Source: Pseudonocardia sp. HH130629-09
Lineage (GTDB): Bacteria > Actinomycetota > Actinomycetes > Mycobacteriales > Pseudonocardiaceae
Reading direction: 5' to 3'
Assembly (NCBI RefSeq): GCF_001294645.1
Contig: NZ_CP011868.1
Location: 3,162,001-3,226,000, forward strand
Length of the DNA stretch: 64,000 bases
Part shown: positions 55,364 through 62,860 of the stretch, in pieces
Numbering within the stretch: position 1 is the stretch's first letter
How the letters are laid out: the number at the start of each line of letters is the position of its first letter
The notes under the pieces: generated by a model
Seen by the model: only the letters and a program-made list of their open reading frames with translations
What the model was told of the DNA's origin: nothing
Databases searched by the model: none
Position numbers and translations under genes: made by a program

Positions 55364-56088
55364 GGGCGCGGGTCGCCGCCGGGGAGCGGCTCGCCGGGGC
55401 CCTGGTGCGGATGCCGTGCGAGGAGATCGTGGAGATGCTCGCCGTCGCCGGTCTGGACTTCGTCCTGATCGACTGCGAGCACGGCCCGGCCGACGTGTCG
55501 TCGCTGCGCACCCACATCGCGTTCGCCGACGCGCACGGGCTCCCGGTGCTGGTCCGGCCCGGGGAGGGCGAGCACCACCTGGCCCAGCGCGCGCTCGACC
55601 AGGGCGCCCGCGGGATCGTCGCCCCGCACGTCGAGGACGCGGAGCAGGCCGCGGCGCTGGTGCGCGCGCTGCGGTACCCACCGCACGGGACCCGCGGGTT
55701 CGCGACGTACCCGCGGGCGGGCCGGTTCGGCGAGGTCACCGCGGCGCAGCACCGGGCGGCGGCGCAGGACGTCCTGGTCGTGGCGATGCTCGAGTCACCC
55801 GGCGCCCTCGCCCGGGCCGGGGACATCGTCGGGGTGGACGGGATCGACGGCTGGCTCGTCGGCGTCGCGGACCTGGGCGCGTCCCGCACCGACACCGACC
55901 CGTCCGTTGCGCAGCTGCTGGAGGCGGTGCGCGCCGACCCGGCGCTCCGCGGCGCCGCGCGGGCCGACCTCGCGGGTTCGGCGGACGCGGCCGCGGCGTC
56001 GTTCGACGGCGGGGCGCAGCTAGTGGTCTACAACCTGACCGCGGTGATGATGGCGTCGTTCCGGGAGCTGGCCGCGGCGATGGGCTGA
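55360..56088 (+). CDS. HpcH/HpaI-family class II aldolase
   Basis: This 242-residue TIM-barrel aldolase cleaves 2-keto-3-deoxy or 4-hydroxy-2-oxo acids to pyruvate plus an aldehyde. Family features are IDCEHGPADVSSLRTHIAFA near residue 38, AQRALDQGARGIVAPHVEDA near 74, the TRGFATYPRAGRFG loop near 110, and the metal-binding Glu in VAMLESPGAL near 142. The downstream metal Asp sits in VGVADLGAS. It supplies the likely carbon-carbon cleavage step of the cluster. The gene starts at GTG overlapping the SDR stop by four bases. Confidence 0.9.
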   Translation: MRARVAAGERLAGALVRMPCEEIVEMLAVAGLDFVLIDCEHGPADVSSLRTHIAFADAHGLPVLVRPGEGEHHLAQRALDQGARGIVAPHVEDAEQAAALVRALRYPPHGTRGFATYPRAGRFGEVTAAQHRAAAQDVLVVAMLESPGALARAGDIVGVDGIDGWLVGVADLGASRTDTDPSVAQLLEAVRADPALRGAARADLAGSADAAAASFDGGAQLVVYNLTAVMMASFRELAAAMG

Positions 56089-56120
56089 GCGTCGCCGCCG
56101 GCAGGACCGGCTCCGACCAT

Positions 56121-56182
56121 GATCGCCGCGAGTGAGGGTTCCGGTGCCGTCCGTGGCACCGGAACCCTCGCTCGCGGCGATC
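56121..56182. terminator. Long hairpin, 28-bp stem with one G-T pair
   Basis: Arms 56121-56148 and 56155-56182 pair at 27 Watson-Crick positions plus one wobble, with a six-base loop. It lies 32 bases after the aldolase stop and probably ends that operon. Confidence 0.75.
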
Positions 56183-56339
56183 GTGCGGCCGGCCCGGCGC
56201 GCAACACCCCCGAGCCGGGCCTCGGCGCGTCCCCCTGCCCCGGGCGCGTCGGCTCCCTCACGTGCCGACGGCCGCTCGGTGATCCGCGGTACGCGCGCAG
56301 AGCCGGTCGTCGCGCGCGTACCGACATGCGCGAGAAGCC

Positions 56340-56431
56340 GATCACCGCGCGAGCGTCGGATCACCGCGCGGGCGTCTGATCAGCACGCGAACGCGGGATC
56401 ACCGCGCGGGCTCCGGATCACACACGCGAGC
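56340..56431. repeat. Tandem array of about five 19-bp repeats (GATCACCGCGCGGGCGTCG-like)
   Basis: Units start at 56340, 56359, 56378 and 56397 with exact 19-base spacing, and a shortened fifth unit starts at 56416. Each begins GATCA and has a CGCG core; units differ at a few positions. The array ends at the stop codon of the hydrolase gene, which itself lies in a further partial GATCA unit. Confidence 0.85.
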
Positions 56432-56433
56432 GA

Positions 56434-57126
56434 TCAGCGGGCGGAGCGCCCGTGCACCTCGGACAGCCACTCCCCCAGCAGTGCCGCCACCGCGTCCTGG
56501 GTCTCGACCGGGAGCAGGTGACCGACGCCCGGCAGCACGTGCAGCCGGGCGTCCGGCACCAGCTCTGCGATCTCGGTGTGCCGCTCGACCGGACACAGCC
56601 GGTCCTGCCCACCGGCCAGCACCAGGGTCGGCACCGCGACGGCGGGCAGGGCCGGGCGCTCGTCGACGCGGGTGCCCTGCAGCCGCAGCTGGGCCGCGAG
56701 GCGCCGCTCCCCCGTCTCGTCGGCCATCTGGAGGGCGGTGGCGTCGAGCGACCGGTCGTGCAGCAGCAGCTCCAGCGGCTGCAGGGCCCGGGCGGGGGCG
56801 CCGTCGTCGAGCCGGGTGAGCGCCACCTCCCAGCCGGCGCGCTGTTCGGGGGTGGGCGGGCGGGCGTTGGTCGCCATCAGGCACAGCCCGGCGACCCGCT
56901 CGGGGGCCCGCCGGGTCAGTGCCATCGCGACGATCCCGCCCAGGCTGAGCCCGCCGAGGGCGAACCGGCCGGGCAGCGCGTCGAGCAACGCCTCGACCTG
57001 CTCGTCGAGGGTCGGCCGGTCGAGGACCGGGTGCAGCGCCCCGGCCCCCGCCGGGCCCCACAGCCGGGCCGAGCAGTTCATGCCCGGCAGCAGGACCAGC
57101 GGCGGCGACGACGGGACGGCGGGCAC
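56434..57126 (-). CDS. Alpha/beta-fold hydrolase of the catabolic cluster
   Basis: This compact 230-residue hydrolase has LLPGMNCSARLWGP as oxyanion region, nucleophile elbow GGLSLGGIV near residue 60, the acid in LAGGQDRLCPVERH near 178, and the histidine in LPGVGHLLPVE near 205. It is shorter than usual because the first strands are reduced. It could open a lactone or cleave an ester made by the cluster's dehydrogenases. It is the last gene of the operon and starts three bases after the permease stop. Confidence 0.85.
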   Translation of the reverse strand: MPAVPSSPPLVLLPGMNCSARLWGPAGAGALHPVLDRPTLDEQVEALLDALPGRFALGGLSLGGIVAMALTRRAPERVAGLCLMATNARPPTPEQRAGWEVALTRLDDGAPARALQPLELLLHDRSLDATALQMADETGERRLAAQLRLQGTRVDERPALPAVAVPTLVLAGGQDRLCPVERHTEIAELVPDARLHVLPGVGHLLPVETQDAVAALLGEWLSEVHGRSAR

Positions 57127-57129
57127 CGC

Positions 57130-58029
57130 TCAGCCCTTGACCGAGCCCGCGCCCAGACCGGCGACGAGGTAGCGCTGGGCGACGAAGGCGAACCCGATCA
57201 CCGGCAGCGTCAGCAGGATCGCGGCGGCGCCCGCCTGCTGGAGCATCGGCAGGGTCTGCCCGAGCTGGGTGGCGATGAAGACCGGGACGGTGCGGGCGAC
57301 GACGTCGGTGAGCACGTTCGCCGTCAGGTACTCCTGGAACGCGAACAGGAACATGAAGATCCCCGCGGTCAGGATCCCGGGGCCCATCAGCGGCACCATG
57401 ACCCGCCAGAGGATCTGGAAGCGGCTGCAGCCGTCGAGCATCGCGGCCTCGTCGAGCTCCTTGGGGATCTCGGCGAAGAAGTTGCGCAGCAGCCAGATCG
57501 AGAACGGCTGGTTGATCGCCACGAGCGCGGCGGCGACGGCGAAGGTCGTGTCGTAGATCCCCAGCGAGCGCGACAGCTCGTACATCGGCAGCACGACCGC
57601 GAAGCGGGGCAACGCACGGAAGATCAGCGCCGTGATGAGCAGGGCCACCGACACCCAGCCCGGGTAGCGCGACAGCGCGTAGGCGGCGGGGATGCCGATG
57701 AGCAGCGCGATCACCGTGCTGATCAGCGCGACGACCAGGGTGTTGAGCAGGTACCGGTAGAACTCGGTGGTCTGCCACAGGTCGACGAACGCGGTGAACG
57801 TCGGGGTCCAGGTGAACACCGGCGGGTCGAGGAAGGCGACGTCGGTGGGTTTGGTGACCGACATGGCCGTCCACAGCACCGGGCTCAGCATCACCCAGCA
57901 CACCACCAGCAGCAGGCCGCCGACCAGCACGGTCCTCCCCCGCGGGCGGCGGCGGGCCCGGGCGGGGCCGGCATCGTCGGACGGGCCGGGGGCGGTGGTG
58001 GCCGGCGGGGTGGTCTGCACGCTGGTCAC
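57130..58029 (-). CDS. ABC sugar-type importer permease (MalG-like)
   Basis: This 299-residue inner-membrane permease has six helices and the coupling EAA loop (ELDEAAMLDGCSRFQILWRV near residue 195) that docks on the ATPase. A 35-residue Pro/Arg-rich cytoplasmic head precedes helix 1. GTG 58029 overlaps the MalF-like stop by four bases; the open frame beyond it is a shadow of that gene. It forms the channel with the MalF-like subunit. The operon has no ATPase, and the one at 47.9 kb under an identical operator is the likely partner. Confidence 0.92.
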   Translation of the reverse strand: MTSVQTTPPATTAPGPSDDAGPARARRRPRGRTVLVGGLLLVVCWVMLSPVLWTAMSVTKPTDVAFLDPPVFTWTPTFTAFVDLWQTTEFYRYLLNTLVVALISTVIALLIGIPAAYALSRYPGWVSVALLITALIFRALPRFAVVLPMYELSRSLGIYDTTFAVAAALVAINQPFSIWLLRNFFAEIPKELDEAAMLDGCSRFQILWRVMVPLMGPGILTAGIFMFLFAFQEYLTANVLTDVVARTVPVFIATQLGQTLPMLQQAGAAAILLTLPVIGFAFVAQRYLVAGLGAGSVKG

Positions 58030-58892
58030 TGGCGGGCCTCCTTGGCCATGTCCCGGATGAACGGGGAGAGCAGCAGCACGATCAGGACGATGAGCAGCAC
58101 GTTGATCGCGCTGCCGAGCCCCAGCTGCTGGCCGCCGTCCTGGAAGGCGATGTTGTAGATGTAGAGCATGATCGACTCGTTGCCGATCTGCGGTGCCTGC
58201 GGCGAGAGCGGGACGAGCTGGTCGAACGTCCGCAGGACGTCCATGATCGAGATGATCGAGACGAAGGTGAGGACGCCCCGGATGCTCGGCACGATCACGT
58301 GCCAGTGCACCCGCCAGCCGGTCGCGCCGTCGATCCGGGCGGCCTCGACGATCTCCCCCGGCACGCCCTGCAGCCCGGCGAGGATCACCAGCATGGCGAA
58401 CGGCAGCATGAACCAGACCGTGTTGAGCCCGATCATGACCCGGTTCGCCCACGGCTCGGTGAACCAGAGGATCTCGGCCCCGGTGAGTTCGGTGATCAGG
58501 TAGTCGACGACGCCGCCGAAGTTGGAGTCGAACAGCCAGGAGAACATCGTGGCGCCGACGACGTTGGGCACGACGTAGGAGACCAGCAGCACGCCGAGGA
58601 CCCAGGGGCGGGACCGGCCGAGCCCGTTGACCAGGACGGCGAGCAGGTAGCCCCCGACCAGCAGGACGGCGACGACCGCGACGGTCAGGCCGACGGTGAA
58701 CAGCACGGCCCGCCCGAGCCGGGGGTCGGACAGGGCCTGGGCGTAGTTGTCCAGGCCGAGGAAGGTGCCGGGTTCGCCGTAGTTGACCCGCTGCAGGCTC
58801 CACTCCACCGTCTTGTAGAGCGGGAACAGCAGCAGGCCGAGCATCACCAGCAGGCTCGGGGAGACCAGCCCCAGGAACTCGCGCCTGCGCAT
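58026..58892 (-). CDS. ABC sugar-type importer permease (MalF-like)
   Basis: This 288-residue permease has six helices. The first is FLGLVSPSLLVMLGLLLFPL, and an EAA-type loop (EIVEAARIDGATGWRVHWHV) lies near residue 190. Its NYAQALSDPRLGRAVLFTVG segment is typical of MalF/UgpA proteins. ATG 58892 is preceded by GAGGCGA. It is coupled to the MalG-like gene and lies 53 bases after the end of the frameshifted binding-protein gene. Confidence 0.92.
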   Translation of the reverse strand: MRRREFLGLVSPSLLVMLGLLLFPLYKTVEWSLQRVNYGEPGTFLGLDNYAQALSDPRLGRAVLFTVGLTVAVVAVLLVGGYLLAVLVNGLGRSRPWVLGVLLVSYVVPNVVGATMFSWLFDSNFGGVVDYLITELTGAEILWFTEPWANRVMIGLNTVWFMLPFAMLVILAGLQGVPGEIVEAARIDGATGWRVHWHVIVPSIRGVLTFVSIISIMDVLRTFDQLVPLSPQAPQIGNESIMLYIYNIAFQDGGQQLGLGSAINVLLIVLIVLLLSPFIRDMAKEARQ

Positions 58893-58945
58893 GATCGCCT
58901 CACCTCGCTCTCGTGGGTGGTGGGAAAGGGGGCGGTGCCAGAACT

Positions 58946-60279
58946 TCAGCGTCGGTACTCGGCGACGATCGCGGTCGCGATCTCCTGCATCTGCCGCTGA
59001 CCGTCGGGGATCGTCGTCCGGCCGGCCAGCACGTCCGCGACGACCGGGCGGGTCTCGTTGCTGATCCGTGAGGTCCACGGGAACGGCTCCGGCGGCGGGG
59101 CCTTCCCCAGCGCCGTCAGCTGCGCCGGCGCGAACGGGCTGCTCGCCGGCGTCACGCTGCCCTCGCGGGCCGGGAAGGCCGCCGGCACCGCGGCCCGGGA
59201 CGCCTCCTCGCCCACCGAGGCGGCGACCAGCCGGAACAGCAGGTCCTTGTCCACCTCGGTGTTCTCCGGGATGGCCCAGCCGTCCACCGACAGGGCGTTG
59301 TAGAGGACGTCCCCACCGGCGACCGACGGCGGCGCGGCGAACCCGAAGTCGGTCGCGAACCGGATGTTGGCGGGGTCGGTGAGATCCAGCATGCGGCCGC
59401 TGAACATGATCGCGATCGCGGCCGAGCCGTTGTACATCTGCTGCTGCACCGCGGGCTGGGCGAACGTCGTCACCTGCGGGTCCATGAACGGCAGCAGCGA
59501 CCGAAGCTCGGTGAAGGCCTGCGCGGCCTGCGGGGTGTCGAAGCTCGGGCGGCCGGTGTCACGGTCGACGTAGTCGGTGCCCAACGAGCCCAGCGCCGCG
59601 TCGTAGGCGGTCGCGACGCCGAGCTCGCCAGCAGCGGCAGGGCCAGCGGGTAGCGGATCCCGCCCTCGCGCTGGATGCGGTCGGCGGCCTGGCGCAGCTC
59701 GGCGAAGGTCCGCGGCGGGGTGATGCCGAGGCGGTCGAACACGTCGCGGCGGTAGGCCATGACGAAGGTCTGGGCCTGCATCGGGATGCCGTAGAGCTTC
59801 CCGTCGTAGGACAGCGCCTCGCGCATCTCGGGGTTGAGCCGGTCCAGACCGAGCTCCGCGCCGTAGCGGGCCATCAGGTCGTCGAGCGGGTGCAGCTTGC
59901 CGGTCGAGGCCTGCTGCGGGACGACGAATCCGTAGGTCTCGAGGATGTCGTAGGTGCCGTAGCGCCCGGCCAGGGTGGCCGTCGTCTTCTGCGACTGGCC
60001 CGCGTAGTCGACCGGCTCGTGGTGCAGGGTCACCCCGTCCTTGGAGCAGCTGCGCACCATCGAGTTGGTGAACGGGTCGATGGCCGAGGAGTTGTAGGCC
60101 AGGACGTTGACGTCCACCGACGACGGTGGCGGCGGGAAGTCACACGGGACGAGCGTGGCGGTGGCGGCGGGGGTCCGCGACCCGGCGCCGCACCCCGCGA
60201 GCAGCAGGACGACGGCGAGCCCCACTGCGACCACCGGCAGGCGTGCGCCGCGGCCGCCGACCGCGCCCCGTGTATACAT
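58946..60279 (-). pseudogene. ABC importer substrate-binding lipoprotein, frameshifted
   Basis: The N-terminal part (60279 to about 59626) has a signal with lipobox LLLAGCG (Cys near residue 30) and the binding-protein segment GTYDILETYGFVVPQQASTG through RYPLALPLLAS. After that, the matching protein is in another frame: ELGVATAYDAALGSLGTDYV, continuing through 58946. The total length is one base short of a whole number of codons, so a single base is missing near 59620-59630. Joined, it would be about 444 residues, normal for family 1 solute-binding proteins. It may be a true mutation or a sequencing error. Confidence 0.85.
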
Positions 60280-60284
60280 ACGCC
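60271..60284 (-). promoter_or_regulatory. LacI-type operator O3 at the binding-protein gene start
   Basis: On the minus strand GGCGTATGTATACA matches the inferred consensus TGCATACGTATRCA at 11 of 14 positions. It overlaps the binding-protein ATG and lies in the 12-base gap after hisD-like gene 2, suggesting an internal control point. Confidence 0.6.
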
Positions 60285-60291
60285 TGCGCGT

Positions 60292-61611
60292 TCAGCTCCT
60301 GAGCGCGTCGAGTCGGATGCGGGCGCTGTCACGGTGTCCGACGAGCTGCTCGAAGTCGGACACGGTCACGGTCGGCTCGGCCTGGGCCCGGGTCGCCTCC
60401 CGCGTGGCCCGCTGGTAGGTCAGCTGCTTGAGGAAACCGGCCACCGACAGCCCGCCGGTGTAGCGCGCGCCCCGGGTCGTCGGCAGCACGTGATTGGTGC
60501 CGGACATGCCCTTGTCGGCGTAGGCCACCGTCGAGTGCGGGCCGAGGAACAACGAGCCGTAGTTGCGCAGCCGCCCCAGCCACCAGTCGAGGTCCTCGGC
60601 GATCACCTCGAGGTGCTCGGGAGCGAGGGTGTCCATGACCCGGGCGACGGTCTCGCGGTCGGGTGCCAGGTAGACCGTGCCGTGGTCGCGCCAGGCCGCG
60701 CCGGCGATCTCCGCGGTGGCCAGGCCCGCGAGCTGCTTCTCGATCTCCCGCGGGACCTCCTCGGCCAGCCGCTCGGAGGTGGTGGCCAGCGACGCGGGCG
60801 AGGTCGGCCCGTGCTCGGCCTGGGCCAGCAGGTCCGCGGCGACGGTCGCGGCGTCGGCGGTGTCGTCGGCGATCACCGCGACCTCCGACGGCCCGGCGAG
60901 CACGTCGATGCCCACCTGTCCGTAGAGCTGGCGCTTGGCCTCGGCCACGTAGGCGTTGCCGGCGCCGACGATCATGTCCGAGGGCGTCCCGTCGAGCAGC
61001 CCGAACGCCATGGCGGCGAGTGCCTGCACCCCGCCGACGGCGTACACCGCGTCGGCACCGCTGACGTGCGCCGCGTAGAGCACCGCCGGGTGCGGGCGTC
61101 CGTCGCGCGAGGGCGGCGTCGCCGCGACGATGTTCGGCACGCCGGCCACCCCGGCCACCCCGACCGTCATGAACGCGCCGGCCAGCAGCGGGAACCGACC
61201 CGCCGGGAGGTAGGCGCCGACGTTCCCGACCGGGATCAGACGCTGACCGCACACCACCCCGGGCAGGACCTCGGCCTCGAAGTCCTGCAGCCGGTCCCGC
61301 TGCATCCGCGCGAACCGGCGGGTCCGGTCCGCGCCCGCCTCGAGCGCCTCGCGCAGGTCCGCGGGCAGCTCGTCCCCGGCACGGGCCAGCTCGGCGGGGC
61401 CGACGAGCAGGTCGGTGCCGGTGAACCCGTCGAGCTCCCGGGCGTAGCGCAGCACCGCGTCCATCCTGCCGGCGGAGATGGTGCGCAGCATCTCCGAGAC
61501 GGTGGCGACCACGGCCGGGTCGCGCAGGTCCGCGCTGTCGACGACGGCCGGCGCCTTCGCCACGGTGACGGGCGACCCGATGCGCCGCAGGTCCGCTTCA
61601 GTGAGATGCAT
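60292..61611 (-). CDS. Histidinol dehydrogenase-like enzyme, copy 2 (catabolic)
   Basis: This 439-residue second HisD-family dehydrogenase keeps the zinc and catalytic residues: QAEHGP near residue 263, APEHLEVI near 336, VAYADKGMSGTNHVLPTTRG near 363 and a terminal GHRDSARIRL histidine. It is clearly diverged from copy 1 (for example SAGRMDAVLRYARELDGFTG near the start), so the two probably act on different substrates or stereoisomers. ATG 61611 lies six bases after -10 TAGTGT and is likely leaderless; the alternative ATG 61617 is less well placed. It leads the operon binding protein - permeases - hydrolase. Confidence 0.88.
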   Translation of the reverse strand: MHLTEADLRRIGSPVTVAKAPAVVDSADLRDPAVVATVSEMLRTISAGRMDAVLRYARELDGFTGTDLLVGPAELARAGDELPADLREALEAGADRTRRFARMQRDRLQDFEAEVLPGVVCGQRLIPVGNVGAYLPAGRFPLLAGAFMTVGVAGVAGVPNIVAATPPSRDGRPHPAVLYAAHVSGADAVYAVGGVQALAAMAFGLLDGTPSDMIVGAGNAYVAEAKRQLYGQVGIDVLAGPSEVAVIADDTADAATVAADLLAQAEHGPTSPASLATTSERLAEEVPREIEKQLAGLATAEIAGAAWRDHGTVYLAPDRETVARVMDTLAPEHLEVIAEDLDWWLGRLRNYGSLFLGPHSTVAYADKGMSGTNHVLPTTRGARYTGGLSVAGFLKQLTYQRATREATRAQAEPTVTVSDFEQLVGHRDSARIRLDALRS

Positions 61612-61620
61612 ACGCATACA
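61607..61620 (-). promoter_or_regulatory. LacI-type operator O4 and -10 of hisD-like gene 2
   Basis: TGCATACGCATACA on the plus strand is the exact reverse complement of O1. On the minus strand the -10 TAGTGT (61623-61618) and the leaderless ATG (61611) both fall within or beside the site, so bound repressor would cover the promoter. Confidence 0.75.
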
Positions 61621-61804
61621 CTAAGAGCAGCGGGGGGACCTGACAAGAGGCTGACGGCGTTCGGGCCGCGCGTTCCACCTCCCGGTACCCGGCGACGACC
61701 TGCGAGGCGGGTCGTGAACGGTGGGCGGGGCCACCCCACTCGTCGTGGTGACCCGGCGGTGTGGGTGCTTGCCCCGACGCCTCCCGCCGTCGAGAGTCCC
61801 GGCC

Positions 61805-62785
61805 GTGCCCCGTGTCCTGTCCGTCCTGTTCGCCGCGGTGCTCGGTTGCGCCGTCCTGCCCGCGGCCGCCGTCCCCGCGGCCGCCGAGGGACCGGGGCGG
61901 ACGTTCGTCGCCGTGTCGGTCGCGACGGTGTGGACCTCACCGGACAGTCCGCGCCCGCGGGACCGGGCCGCCGTCGCCACCCCGGCCGACCCGGCCGGGT
62001 GGCTGGGGTCGATGAGCAGCGAGGACCGCCGCGAGCTCACCACCGCCTCGCGCACCCAGACCCAGGTGCTGCTCGGCGCCCCGGTCACCGTGACCGCGCG
62101 TCGCGACGGCTGGGCGCAGGTCGTCGTGCCCGGCCAGCCGTCGGGCAAGGACCACCGTGGCTACCCCGGCTGGGTCCCCGAGGCCCAGCTCGTCGACGAC
62201 CCCGCGTTCGGCGCGCTGGCCGCGGGGGCGCCCGCCGGCACCGTCGACGGCGTCGCGACGACCTGGCTGTACCGCGACCCGGCCGGCACCGAGCGGCTGC
62301 GCGAGGTCAGCGTCGGTACCCGGCTGCCGGTCGTCGGCGAGGCGGGCGACGCGGTCCGGGTCGCGCTGCCCGGCGGCGACCAGGCATGGACGGCGGCGGA
62401 GACGCTCCGGCAGGGGGCGCCGCTCTCTCCGACCGGGGAGGGGCTGGTCGCGACCGCGCGGCTGTTCCTGGACCGCCCGTACCTCTGGGGCGGGCGCTCC
62501 GGGTTCGGCCCGGACTGCTCGGGCCTCACCGGGCTGGCCTACGCGCTGCACGGGATCACCGTCGGGCGCGACGCCTCCGACCAGTCCCGCGGTGGACGGC
62601 AGGTCGGCGACCCCGCCGACCTGCGGCCCGGTGACCTGCTGTTCTGGAACTCCCCCGCGACGCACGTCGCGATGTACGCCGGCGGCGGGACGATGATCGA
62701 GGCGTTCGACGCGGCCACCCCGGTCCGGGTGACCCCGGTGCGGTTCGACGCGACGTACTCCGGGGCTCGCCGGTACCTGCCGTGA
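61805..62785 (+). CDS. Secreted NlpC/P60 peptidase with N-terminal SH3-like domains
   Basis: This 326-residue protein starts at GTG 61805, which begins a signal peptide (RVLSVLFAAVLGCAVLPAAA). An in-frame ATG at 61721 would add 28 basic residues and is less likely. Two SH3-like segments (about residues 35-120 and 140-205) precede the NlpC/P60 domain. In that domain the catalytic Cys is in FGPDCSGLTGLAY near residue 237, the His in THVAMYAGGG near 284, and the PYLWGGRSG loop comes before the Cys. It resembles YkfC-type endopeptidases that cut gamma-D-glutamyl bonds of the cell wall. It stands alone, 75 bases before cobG. Confidence 0.92.
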   Translation: MPRVLSVLFAAVLGCAVLPAAAVPAAAEGPGRTFVAVSVATVWTSPDSPRPRDRAAVATPADPAGWLGSMSSEDRRELTTASRTQTQVLLGAPVTVTARRDGWAQVVVPGQPSGKDHRGYPGWVPEAQLVDDPAFGALAAGAPAGTVDGVATTWLYRDPAGTERLREVSVGTRLPVVGEAGDAVRVALPGGDQAWTAAETLRQGAPLSPTGEGLVATARLFLDRPYLWGGRSGFGPDCSGLTGLAYALHGITVGRDASDQSRGGRQVGDPADLRPGDLLFWNSPATHVAMYAGGGTMIEAFDAATPVRVTPVRFDATYSGARRYLP

Positions 62786-62847
62786 TCTGAACACCTGACG
62801 AGGTGTGACCGCCGCCCCGGCAGGTCCCTTCGGCGGTCTCGGATGCC

Positions 62848-62853
62848 TACAGT
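62848..62853 (+). promoter_or_regulatory. -10 element TACAGT for a leaderless cobG mRNA
   Basis: TACAGT ends seven bases before GTG 62861, the same spacing as at DUF3093, and no ribosome site is present. Confidence 0.6.
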
Positions 62854-62860
62854 GTCCGGC

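Larger units (their letters stand above)
56089..56433. other. Repeat-rich intergenic region between convergent operons (345 bases)
   Basis: It contains a 28-bp hairpin (56121-56182), an 11-bp inverted repeat (56288-56298 with 56312-56322) and an array of 19-bp tandem repeats reaching the hydrolase stop codon. No coding region is convincing. Confidence 0.75.

Noticed and set aside
56340..56431. CRISPR array
   Set aside because: The units are directly adjacent 19-mers with no spacers, and no cas genes are present.
58946..60279. Programmed ribosomal frameshift in the binding-protein gene
   Set aside because: There is no slippery heptamer or downstream structure at the break, and the family is not known for it; mutation or sequencing error is simpler.
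61621..61804. Cyclic-di-AMP (ydaO) riboswitch in front of the NlpC/P60 gene
   Set aside because: Such riboswitches often precede cell-wall hydrolase genes in actinobacteria, but I could not find the conserved core in these 184 bases.
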